In this document: one piece after another, positions 10,380 to 19,527 of the stretch | Layout: each line of letters starts with the position of its first letter | Position numbering within the stretch: the first letter of the stretch is position 1 | From: Chara braunii | Taxonomy: Eukaryota > Streptophyta > Charophyceae > Charales > Characeae | Reading direction: 5' to 3' | DNA length: 26,209 bases | Assembly (NCBI GenBank): GCA_003427395.1 | Contig: BFEA01000153.1 | Coordinates: 1,196,088 to 1,222,296, forward strand | Notes under the pieces: model-generated | Databases searched by the model: none | What the model was told of the DNA's origin: nothing | Seen by the model: the letters and a program-made list of their open reading frames with translations, nothing else | Position numbers and translations under genes: made by a program

Positions 10380-10777
10380 GTGCGCCGGATCGCGAGCCGG
10401 ACCGCATTATATGAGATTGCAACTGGATTCGATCACCTATGGTATACCCGTTGTCGACCCCTTTTAGCAAAAAGGTTCGGGCATTGGACATTATATGAGA
10501 TTGCAACGGGGGTTCTTAGGGAAGGTGGCGAACGGACTTCGTTGTTGTTATGTTGTTTTTTGTTGTTTCGTGTGTGTGTGTATACGTTTTATTTTTAATA
10601 CTATGTTCATAGTGCGCCGGTTCGCGTGCCGGTTCGCTAGCCGGACCGCATCATATGAGATTGCAACTGGATTCGATCACCCATGACATACCCGTTGTCG
10701 ACCCGTTTTAGCAAAAAGTTTCGGGCATCAGACATTATATGAGATTGCAACGACGGGTTCTTAGGGACGGTGGCGAG
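10380..10777 (-). repeat. Pair of SINE-like direct repeats
   Basis: Two related units, 10380-10535 and 10612-10777, share GTGCGCCGG, CCGGACCGCAT and ATACCCGTTGTCGACCC. Each contains the word TATGAGATTGCAAC twice, giving four copies at about 10409, 10494, 10653 and 10738. On the minus strand each unit reads TTTGCTAAAA-GG and, about 30 bases later, GTGATCGAATCCAG. This loosely resembles pol III A and B boxes, so a tRNA-derived SINE is possible but not shown. The 77 bases between the units are T/G-rich. Confidence 0.6.
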
Positions 10778-10805
10778 CAGAGGCAGAAACACAAGGGGGG
10801 GGAGG

Positions 10806-10808
<3 letters not shown>

Positions 10809-10890
<82 letters not shown>
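10809..10890. repeat. GA dinucleotide microsatellite
   Basis: About 40 GA units with one interruption (GAAAGAGA near 10877). It generates long artefactual RERE or SLSL frames on both strands. Confidence 0.95.
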
Positions 10891-11430
10891 TCGACGAGGT
10901 GAGGACCCGACAAAGAACACTGTTAGGGGACTTTGCTGCCGTGTTTGGAATATATTGGCGTAGCACTAGATGCTCACTAAGCAGTTCTGGATGTCGGTCA
11001 TATCGACACATCATAAGATGCCTTACAAGCAAGCACCTGCTGTTTGCAGGACCTTCTACCCGGTGTGGATCTTTGAGGGCAGAGTTTCGCACTCCACTGT
11101 GAGATCCACATCGGATAGGCGGACCTCCCATCCTACCGCTATTGGCTGTAGTCCTCTTGAGAGTCGATGAGGTGAGGACCCGACAAAGAACACTCTTAGG
11201 GTCTTTGCTGCCGTGTTTGGAACTTATTGGCGTAGCACTAGATGCTCACCAAGCAGTTTTGGATGTCGGTTATATCGACACATCATATGATGCCTTACAA
11301 GCAAACTGTGGATGGATCCCGTCCCCCATCCCCGATGCGGATCTATTTAAGCAGATTTGACGCAATCCATCGTTAGATCCACATCGAAGAGGTGGAGCGG
11401 TCATCCTACCGCTGTTCAAGGTAGTCATCA
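10891..11430 (+). repeat. Tandem duplication, unit about 270 bp, with coding remnant
   Basis: The units 10891-11163 and 11164-11430 both begin GTCGAYGAGGTGAGGACCCG and share GGCGTAGCACTAGATGCTCA, ATATCGACACATCATA and GATCCACATCG, with many small indels. The second unit is open over 11142-11360 and reads AVLDVGYIDTSYDALQANCG followed by WIPSPIPDADLFKQI, which looks like a genuine protein fragment I cannot assign to a family. In the first unit the same frame is broken by stops and indels. The duplication is flanked on the left by the GA microsatellite. Confidence 0.8.
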
Positions 11431-12093
11431 TGTGGGAGTTGACATCGCAAGAACCCGACGATGATCTGCCCCTTGAACAAGAGTTTGAAGACTTTTTTTG
11501 CTCAACGGAATTGAATAGACCCCTTTGCGAACCGAGGATACCACCTCGTGGTCGTTGCTGAAATCTCCACAGACGTTCCGCAACATTCTGAAGTCTGTAG
11601 CGCTAAGCTCCTCAGTAGGCAACGGAACACGAAAACATGATGTAGCCCCAGCTGCACAAACACCCACGAACAAGTGTGAGGAGTGATCAAAATCACCGGG
11701 GCGAAATGGTTAAGAACCGTTTGCCCTTTTCCCAGAAAAGTTGTATCCCCGACTTTCACCCGTTTGGCATCGTCATCAGACCCATCAGATAAAGCAGTAA
11801 CGCTTTCAATAGACGCAGCCAAATGTTTCCGCAAACCTTCCTCCTTATCTATTCCACAAGCCTTCAGAACCCTGACAGCTCTCTGGGAAAGGCGAGGCAT
11901 CTGGACCCTTTTAAACAACCCTACACTTGACAACTTGTTCGGTAAAACGGCCAATGACCTCCCTGAAAAACATTTCTCGCTCACAGTTTTTACAGGCTTC
12001 ATGGGCAGGGACATTGACAACCTCACACGTGTAGAACATAGAAAACAACCTACAACCCACAAGCTTTTTTTTAACAAGTGGTAAAGGGTACAT
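11428..12093 (-). pseudogene. Unrecognised decayed coding region downstream of the methyltransferase-like protein
   Basis: Three overlapping open stretches in two frames read as one broken protein. The first is 12093-11911 (GCRLFSMFYTCEVVNVPAHE, then CKNCEREMFF with a CxxC). The second is about 11910-11690 (PRLSQRAVRVLKACGIDKEE, then a Ser/Asp-rich SDGSDDDAKRVKVGD). The third is about 11673-11428 (FRMLRNVCGDFSNDHEVVSS). At least two frameshifts are needed to join them. The CxxC and an earlier CEVV could belong to a zinc-binding site, but I do not recognise a family. The region follows the minus-strand protein ending at 12155 and may be its 3' continuation or a neighbouring element. Confidence 0.4.
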
Positions 12094-12232
12094 TAGCCCA
12101 TGACATCAATTTGGACGAATACAAAGCTGGCTAGTGACAGATATGCGAGTGCTCCTATTCACAAATCTTACCGTGCTCAGGAACCCTTTGAGGGAACTCG
12201 CCCTCCTGTCGCGCCAGTGCGCCAACGTCCAC

Positions 12233-12682
12233 GGACGATTCGAGGTTCTCAACCTCGGCCACGGCTGTGTCGCTAACCAGCTCAGTGGCAGCTGAGTCGC
12301 TTGGCAAGTCGATGGCTACATGAAGCACCATTTCCCGACCGGTACTGAGGACAAATGCTTGATCACCCTGTTCTGCACCGCAACGGGTGGACGGAGAATG
12401 ATGATCTTTCCGCTCTGGATCTATCTTGATGCTGACGACCACCTCACCGCCTTCCACGGAGGATTCGACGTTCTGCATCTCGGCCACGCCTGAGTCGCCA
12501 ACCAGCTCGGTGGCAGCCGAGTCGTCACCAAACTCTATGGCTTCATGAAGCACCATTCCCCGAGCGGTGCTTAGGACAGACGCTCGACCACCCTGTTCTT
12601 CACCGCAACGGGTGGGCGAAGAATCACCATCTTTTCGTTGTGGATCCGTCTGGATGCCGACAGTTACCTCACCGCCTTCCAT
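12233..12682 (-). repeat. In-frame tandem repeat of 225 bp (75 codons)
   Basis: Two copies (12458-12682, then 12233-12457 in reading order) both start GGEVxVxI and continue with DPxRKD, PTRCGxEQG, VLSTxRxMVLHxAI and DSAATELV. The length is divisible by three and the frame is open across both copies. They therefore arose as a coding duplication, before or during expansion of the element. Confidence 0.85.
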
Positions 12683-13676
12683 CGCGGGTTCTCCGCCTTT
12701 CTCATCGCCATGAACCCGAGCTTCCACCGCGGGTTCTTCTTCGTCTTCATCGTCGCCAAGAACGGGAGCTTGCACGAACGTCCACTGACCTCCTTTAACG
12801 ACCTCCTCTCGCACCGTGGCCACAACCGACCGACTGTGCTGAACCTCTTCGGACATCCCGATCACCAGCGCTCGTGCGTGAAGCCCCTTCACGTCTTCCC
12901 GAGCCGGCCAGTGTCGAGTCTCCTCTCCCCGCTGTAGAGCATTCATTTCCCCCGGAGCTCTTGCACTCTCGCTGTTTGTGTTCACGGACGCACCCTCCGA
13001 AGCATGACGTTCACACTCGCTACCCCCGGTCTCCAACACTTTGCGAGACTGCCAGCGTTGGGTCTCCTCTTCCCAATGCACAACACGTGTTCCCGGAGAG
13101 CGCTCCTCTTCCCCAGGAGTATGACGTTCTTAGTCGTTACACCCGGTCTCCAACACTCCTGCAGCGGGCCCCTCTAACTCGTCGCGAGACCGCCAGTCTC
13201 GAGTCTCAACACATGAGAACAGAGGCGAGCAGGGTAACCCTGTGTCCAACTGAAGATGCGGAGGGCAGAACGTCAAATTTTCTTCGCCCCGCGAAACTGT
13301 TGCGTGAGGAGCACTTATGGTGGAGGGCGAAGTCAGCAAATCCGAATGTATTCGGAGTTTGTGGTGGTCGCCCGAGCCGAAGGAACCGAAGGTCGCACCT
13401 TCGCTCCTTCGCAAAACGGGCATCCCGCCCTCCAGGCAAAATGAAGACGCACCCTCTTTCAGGAGCAAGTTGTTGAGCACACGAGACCTCTGCTGCGCAC
13501 AGCGGGATGGACTCTCCTCGACGACGAGAAACAAAGTCCTCGCAGATAAGTGCGAATCTACTCGCACTTGATCAGACCTCAGGGTGGCCTCGACTCGCAT
13601 GTCGGAATCTCGACTCCCTACGCAGTGCGGGTCAATTTCCATATACTTGGGACTCCCGGACGTTCTATGCTTTCGG

Positions 13677-13803
13677 CCCGACCCCTTCCCGCCCGACCCC
13701 TTCCCGCCCAACCCCTTCCTGCCCGACCCCTTCCCGCCCGACCCCTTCCCGCCTGACCCCTTTCCGCCCGAGTCCTTTCTGCCTGACACCTTTCCGCTGG
13801 ACG
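13677..13803 (-). repeat. 15-bp minisatellite encoding GSGGK pentapeptides
   Basis: On the plus strand the unit is CCCGACCCCTTCCCG, repeated about eight times with decay toward the right. On the minus strand it encodes GSGGK or GSGRK repeats in the downstream frame, directly after a frameshift. The other two minus frames and the plus frames are also open across it, because 15 is a multiple of three, which explains several spurious overlapping frames. Confidence 0.9.
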
Positions 13804-16361
13804 CCTTCTCTACCGACGATGTCTCCCCCGTCCCCTTTCCGGCAAACTGTGAGCCGTCTCCCTTTACCACTTCCGCCGTCTCCTTCGTCTCCTCCTCCAC
13901 CCCCTCTCGGATGCTGACCGCCCGACAGAGGTTGCGGCATGCGTCAGTCAATGCCACGAGACGGTGTCGTTTCGAGTGTGTAGAAAGGCGCTCGAAACTC
14001 CAACATGTCGTTGGAGTACAACTCATTTAGCTTTTGTTCTGCATACGCAGCGACGTCAGGATCGTTCCTCTCGGGGTTCATAAGACTTAAATGCTCCACC
14101 AGAGTATGTCTCGCCGTTCTCTTAAATGCACCCGCTCCCAGTCTCTTCAGTTCACTCCACTTCCCATCGGCCTCCTTCATTGCCATCACCCACATTCCAT
14201 TCTTCACAGCAGGTTGAAATATCCTCGGGTGCCAGACGACGTTGTGTCCCCAGACATCCTCCGCCGTGAACCGGTGATGCTTGCCGAAGAAGTAGAGTCT
14301 GTCATTCTGCCAGGTGTCGTGGTCCTCAGGGAGCGTGTCACAAGGTTCGTGATCATAGTCTCTGTCTTCGTCCCCGTCATCAGACGATTGGTCGTCGACT
14401 GGTTCGCCCCGAAACACACGCTTCAAAATGGCAGGGGACGTGCTATATCTCTGAGGGCCACCTTCCTATTCATCACCAACGTGTCCAACCACCCGAGGAA
14501 GTTGCATGGACTCGAAATCGAAGGTTTTGGAGTCGCTCAGCTCCTCCATATCTTCAGCATCGAAAGGGTCCTCCTCGTCAAACTGTGACTTGTATTTTTC
14601 GAGGGTGAGCGGTTCAGCCAGCGTGAAGTAAAAGTGTTCCAGCCTTCTCAGGAAATGCGAGACAGACTCCCTGGGTGCATCGTGGTACCCATTGAGCACA
14701 CCGAACACCAGGTTTCTCCGTCGACTGTATTCGAGGTCGGTCGGACCAGGCGGTCCGGGTTGGAAAAGGAAGTCTCAAACCTCCGTCCTTTTGTTCCCCG
14801 ACAATTTCCAATACATGTCACGTTTGGGATCCCAGTTTCGTTCGCCGGTGGTCTGGACACACTCGCAAGCATTGTGAGTATCTGCAACGCGTGTCTTCAT
14901 GAATTCGTGAAGGTAATCGATCATCTTCGCCTCCTTTTCCAACGCGACGACGTTCCGACCGGTGCGCATGAGTTCCCACACGAAAGACGCATGCGCCTTC
15001 CCAATGAAAAAAACAGTTTGCCCATCTTTGCAAAAGTTTTCGAGTAGACCAAGTAGATGGGACGGGTTCCGCTCCATCTCCCCGTAAGCAGCTCCACTAA
15101 CACTTGTCACGCCGCCGTCCTCACACATGCTACGAGATAACCTTTCCTCTTCCGGCACGTCGAAACACGCCACAACCTGTCCTGATGGGTCCGACGAACA
15201 GACAGTTTTCGAGCGGGCCGCCACCGTGTGTTTGGCCGGACTTGGACCATGAGCACGGGAAGCCTTTGTCGGGCTACTGGCCGGGTAGACTGCGAATGTG
15301 TTGTCTTCCAGCTTCTCGCCATTAAAAATCACGTACAGGCGGTCACACTCCTNAACCAGCATATTGCCNTCTCGGACAGTGGCCTGCTTTTGTGCATTGC
15401 GCACCCACTTCCCTGTCCTGACGTGATGGACGCTAAGCCTGGCCATGCCTTTCAAGAAACTGAGCTCCCAACGAGAGGGGAAAAAGATCACAAGTGCCCA
15501 GTGCATTGGCGAAAGTGTTTGGAAAACGCCTTGCAAGTTGGCGAAATCGTCTTCTCGCCAGTTTGTGAGGAGTGTGGGATCACACAAATCGAGGACGTAC
15601 AAGTTGCACACGTGATGTCGCACAACCTCACGGATCGCAGTAACATGACTATGAGCTTGGGAAGGCGGGAAAGCGAAAGGAATAAGGCTGGTCACCCGGT
15701 TGAGGTCGGGCCATTTGATGTGCCTCACATCCCTGCTGACCCTAATCGTGTCTCGAACTTCTTCTTTCGTCCGTCGCAAGATGGAACGGACAAACTTTTT
15801 GAAAGATTTAGGGAACCTGCCATCATCGTACAATCTCTTCGCGTCGTCGAGGGACTCCTTCTCGTGCGGAAGAGTACGTTTGCAAGTGTCCACGTACTCC
15901 ACCGCGCCCTGGAAATACTTTCGCATTTCGACCCACACTTGTTTTGTGAGGCCCTGCGGCCCAAACTCCTCCAAAAGCCGCCCCTCGGTCCGGAAAAAAG
16001 GGCTCCCGTAGCGCCAAACACGTTCGTCCTCCTCCGTTTTCTGAATCAGTTTTTCCAACATTTTTGGCTTCTCCTAAGATTCCTTTCTCTCCTTTTTCAA
16101 TCTCTCTTTCTCTTCCTTTGTCTTATTCCTCATTGCCTCTTTTTTTGCCTCCTTCTCATTCTTCTTCTTCGTGAACCTCGTATTAATTTTTACCTGTTGT
16201 TCGGCGGTATAAGGCTGGGTAGTCCCCCGGATCGGCTCACCACGTGCATGCCGGTGGAAAGGACCCAAAGATAGCGGACAGAGCCAAGAAGCCAAACATC
16301 GGGCATCCATGACGAGGGTTGGCAACTTGGCACAGGTAAGCTGACTCCACCTCCTCACCAC

Positions 16362-17290
16362 TGAGACCTACAACTCAACACTTAAAAGTCCTCAACACTT
16401 TTTCTAATCTTAACCTAAATCAAGGTTTGACAACTAATTCCCTTCCCTCTTTTGTCACTATTGGTCTCCTAACATCCGGTGGGGAACCGAAAGTTTAAGG
16501 TCTGTCATCACAAACATCAAGAATTATTTAACGACACAAACAGAACGAGGTGCCCACAAATATGAAGGATTGCTCTCAATGCTTAGACCGGTCCCTCACT
16601 GATTGCAGCGATTTTCGGGTATAGCTACCACCAGCGAATGATCAGTCGGTCAATACCGGTCCTTGGGGGATCTCCCTGGCGTCCTTGACTGGTGGACCTT
16701 ATGTCTCACCCGTACTCTGTGCCCTCTACAACTCACTGCGTCCCAGAGAGTCGTCCGTTGCATGCAGGTAAGTACCGGTAATTGGGCATAGCTGGGTTGT
16801 TTTAGGATCACCCAACACTCATTGCCTGTGCTCCCTACTAGGTCTGTGGATACATCCAGCTAACGAGTTGCAACCCCAAACCTAGACCATGCACTCACAG
16901 ACTTGCAGACATGAAAACAACAAAGAGATCAAGTGTGATCCGATGACATCAACGGAAAACCTAATTGCAGCAGAGGTCAGCAGGAAAGTACGTAGGAAGG
17001 TACCATTCATGACAAAATTCAAGTTGCATAAACGACAAGGCCAGGGAAAGGAAGCACTTCAAAATTCAAATCGCATAAACGACAGGGTCAGGGCAAAGAA
17101 GCACTTCACTCTTTGAACGTTCTATCAATGCCGCTCCTAGATCACGGGTGAGTTCTCATCTTGCACCTTGTTGTGCCCCTTCTTCTTCGGCCCTTAACTC
17201 ACAGTCAAACCCCCGATCTATTTTATTTTTATTTTTTATCGCCGCCGTCCTTCTTCCTTGCCAACGGCTCAACTCCGACTGGATGCAGCG
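16362..17290. other. Leader-like stretch without a supported gene
   Basis: Nothing is recognisable apart from a short tandem repeat (17019-17110) and a 75-codon plus-strand frame over it (16889-17116). That frame owes its length to the repeat and shows no motif. If the primer-binding site at 17291-17309 is real, this is the 5' leader of the minus-strand element. Confidence 0.4.
17019..17110 (+). repeat. Tandem duplication, unit about 46 bp
   Basis: Two units share TTCAA-TGCATAAACGACA or its TCGCATAAACGACA variant, then GGCCAGGG or GGTCAGGG, then GAAGCACTTCA. Confidence 0.8.
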
Positions 17291-17309
17291 GGAACCAGCT
17301 TTGATACCA
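17291..17309 (-). other. Retrotransposon primer-binding site, initiator tRNA-Met type
   Basis: The minus strand reads TGGTATCAAAGCTGGTTCC. The first 12 bases match the TGGTATCARAGC core complementary to the 3' end of plant initiator tRNA-Met, the commonest primer of plant LTR retrotransposons. One base (17310) separates it from a plus-strand TG at 17311, which would be the CA end of a minus-strand 5' LTR, as expected. The LTR itself would extend rightward from 17311. Its other end was not located. Confidence 0.65.
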
Positions 17310-17310
17310 C

Positions 17311-18684
17311 TGAACTGAGCCAAGTACTAGTCAAGTTCAACCTCAAATTATACATCAATGAACATTCGCATGAGAGATCACACGTGAGAAGCCAAATCGA
17401 GATACAACCAACACTTGTGAGTGAAGATGTCGTCTCCAATATTATTATCTACATACAAGAATGTTTGTCTGCAGCGGCTCTGCCGCACACATACACGCAA
17501 CGGATCTCAATCAAGTGGCAGTTATGGCTTCTCTCTCTTTTCTCTCTTTTCTCTCTTCGTCTTGCTTCTCTCTCTGAGTTGGCTCGCTCTGCCTCACTCT
17601 CTCCCTCTCTAAGCTAGATCGTCACCCTGGATACACCCACTTAGGAAAGCATAAACCTTGGGGGCTATGTAGGCTGTCCTCCTGCTCTACCCCTAGCCTA
17701 GCTATGGAGTCACATGTGTGCGCCCTCTTCTCCTTTGGGCACGCAGTAACGCCGCAGTTCCCAAGTTCGCACAAGCAGCAGCAACGCTTCCACATCTCGC
17801 AACTGAACAAGTGATGAGTTGTTGCACTGTAGCAGCTAAACAGAGAACTTGGCTTGGCTTGGCTTTGCTTGGCTTTGCTTGGCTTAGCCTGCTTCAGACC
17901 GGTACTGATTGGCCAGGGCATGCCTGCTGCAAACATTTTGTCAGTCTGGTAGCTTCCAGACTTTTCTGGGACATTTTGCAAAATAGGACTTGGGACTGTC
18001 GGACTGGACTGGATGCTTCTGGACGTTTCTTGTCGGGTACAGGACAGACTCCTACCAACCTACGAGGCTTCCGTACGGACACCTACCGACCTATGACACT
18101 TCGGCCTCTAGACCCTACGGCCTACCCTATAAGATGGCCCATGAGACTTGGGACTTGTTAGGACCCTGGAACCGGGACTGGGTGTCTGCACAGTGAATCT
18201 TTTCATTTTAAGCTGTCTGGCCTATCTGGTCATACACCTGTGCTTTTCCCAGCCATTTTTCTCCGATGCGATGTCGGAGGGCGCGGTATCCCCGCCCTCC
18301 ACTGCGTGCTTTACATCAGCTCACTCACCACTTTGTACGTCCGCATACGTTTGTTGTAGACCTGGTACCGGCCCGCGGGGTTCTGCAGAATCGACAGGCC
18401 GTTTCTGGGCTTCCGAGTGGTACCCCACAGGATCGTTGCCTAGAGCTTATACGACAGGGAAGGAAAAAGGGGGGGGGGTAGCATGGCCTACTGTACCACG
18501 TGCCTAGTTCTTATAATCGTGTTTGGGGGTAGATACAGTGACGACAGTAAAGGAAAGTGCAAAAGAAAAGGAAAAGGGAAAAGGTTGAACATTGGGCTTT
18601 GGATTTGCGCATGGATTCGGACCGCTGTCCTGGCGAGGCTGCGGCGCAAGAGAATTTTGAAGCGCCGTCTTTCCTTTTCTGCTG

Positions 18685-18685
<1 letters not shown>
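17311..18685. other. Possible LTR and flank; no gene supported
   Basis: If the adjacent primer-binding site is genuine, an LTR in minus orientation begins here with TGAACTGAGCC (plus-strand view). The interval includes a CT-rich tract at about 17535-17610 and a CTTGG/CTTTG minisatellite at 17848-17887. The 119-147 codon frames on both strands have no recognisable motif and overlap each other, so none is called. Confidence 0.35.
17848..17887 (+). repeat. CTTGG/CTTTG minisatellite
   Basis: About eight five-base units of CTTGG, with CTTTG variants at regular intervals suggesting a higher-order 15-base unit. Confidence 0.85.
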
Positions 18686-18754
<69 letters not shown>

Positions 18755-18762
18755 TACTACTA
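18686..18762. repeat. TTA trinucleotide microsatellite
   Basis: About 22 TTA units followed by three TAC units. It lies between two gene-free stretches. A simple-repeat tail of a non-LTR element is possible, but no element body was recognised to its left. Confidence 0.95.
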
Positions 18763-19309
18763 TCAAATTCTCCTATCCGATCTCCTCCTTTTTGTCGCTT
18801 CATGGGAAGTTAACGGTTTGTTTATGAACCGTGAGTGCGGACTGGTGGCCTAGACTGGCCTGATCTCTCGCTTATCACTTGTGCCCGGTCTGCTGGGTTG
18901 AGCACCACGCGGTGGGACTCTAAAAGAGGGGCAACCCGCGACCACTTTGGTAGGAGGCCTATCACCCCCTCATGGAGGGTTATAAGCCCCCTCCTTGCCA
19001 TCCGACGCGGGTACCCATTAGTGGTAGGCCAGCGGTAAGCTTTGAAGGGAGGGAAATGCTAGTAGGCATTTCGTTATGGGACCACTCTGGCGAGGTTGCG
19101 GGCGCTTCACGTCTAAGGCGAAGCAGCAAGTGGCTGAGAGCTGAAACCGACGCTGCGACTGTTGGTGCTTTGGTTTGCACCATCCCTTCTCTGTTTATTC
19201 TTACTTTATTTTATTAACTTAAAAATTTGTAGAATATTAAAATTTAGAGCTCTGAAAATTATTCGAACCCCTCGTTCAGAATACAGGGATCGTGGTGTGG
19301 AAGGGACTC
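18763..19309. other. Gene-free stretch upstream of a TATA box
   Basis: GC-rich in the first 400 bases and AT-rich from about 19195 (TTATTCTTACTTTATTTTAT). No gene, RNA or repeat was recognised. Short frames here overlap one another on both strands. Confidence 0.35.
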
Positions 19310-19319
19310 TATAAAAAGG
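19310..19319 (+). promoter_or_regulatory. Candidate TATA box
   Basis: TATAAAAAGG lies 209 bases upstream of the ATG at 19528, in a setting that turns from AT-rich to mixed. Transcription would start at about 19340-19350, giving a 5' leader of about 180 bases that contains a CTAGTGCTCTAG word. It could be the promoter of the next frame or belong to an unrecognised LTR. Confidence 0.4.
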
Positions 19320-19527
19320 GAGGGAGGCGAGTCTTTGGCTGCGAATGCATAGGCAACCTTGTTGTGCAGTGTGCTGGTGAGCTGAGGCGTGATAACTAAG
19401 TGGCGAGGGGAGTGTGCGGTAGTTCGTCTGTACACACATGCTAGTGCTCTAGTAAGTGTTAGAGTGTGGCTATTTTGGAACTCTGCGCCCTGGTACTGTG
19501 TGTTGTTCGACCGAGAGAGGTTCAACC

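Larger units (their letters stand above)
12155..16361 (-). pseudogene. Decayed retroelement-like protein: coiled coil, divergent beta-class DNA methyltransferase fold, low-complexity repeats
   Basis: One minus-strand frame runs from ATG 16361 to 13944. It is broken by TAG 16076-16074, TGA 14777-14775 and TAG 14468-14466. A frameshift near 13950-13990 follows, then TAA 13132-13130, then a segment to TAG 12155. The start has TTQPYTAEQQ and a Lys/Glu coiled coil (KKKNEKEAKKEA). Counting from 16061, residues 152-165 (NLYVLDLCDP) match a degenerate beta-class motif IV. HWALVIFFPS follows at 187-196. RNPSHLLGLL (331-340), VFFIGKAHASF (350-360) and TGRNVVALEKE (367-377) match the K-P helix, motif I (FxGxG) and motif II of N4/N6-amino DNA methyltransferases. 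DPPY is replaced by CDPT and the glycine motif is altered, so activity is doubtful. An Asp/Glu-rich region, GSGGK repeats and a 75-residue tandem repeat follow. Two unresolved bases (15353, 15369) lie inside. Confidence 0.68.
12155..17310 (-). mobile_element. Decayed LTR-retroelement-like internal region
   Basis: Read on the minus strand, this interval starts with a primer-binding site (17309-17291). A leader of about 930 bases (17290-16362) follows with no supported minus-strand gene, then the coiled-coil and methyltransferase-like frame. The order PBS, leader, coiled-coil N-terminus is that of an LTR retrotransposon with a gag-like start. No protease, reverse transcriptase, RNase H or integrase motif was found, and no matching 3' LTR or polypurine tract was identified on the left. 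It could be a non-autonomous element or a recombinant of unrelated repeats. Confidence 0.42.

Noticed and set aside
10637-11131. Long minus- and plus-strand frames with SLSL or RERE runs
   Set aside because: They exist only because the GA microsatellite has no stops.
12638-13571. Plus-strand frames of 60-200 codons
   Set aside because: They overlap the minus-strand element protein and show no motif.
13550-14030. Plus-strand proline-rich frames (PDPFPP repeats) and other overlapping frames
   Set aside because: Antisense shadows of the GSGGK-encoding minisatellite in the minus-strand protein.
15228-16274. 348-codon plus-strand frame
   Set aside because: It lies antisense to the methyltransferase-like protein, whose minus-strand reading has clear motifs.
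17621-17981. 119-codon minus-strand frame with SKAKQSQAKP
   Set aside because: Its low-complexity part is the CTTGG minisatellite and the remainder has no recognisable domain.
18483-18853. Frames encoding runs of I, N or Y
   Set aside because: They are translations of the TTA microsatellite in different frames.
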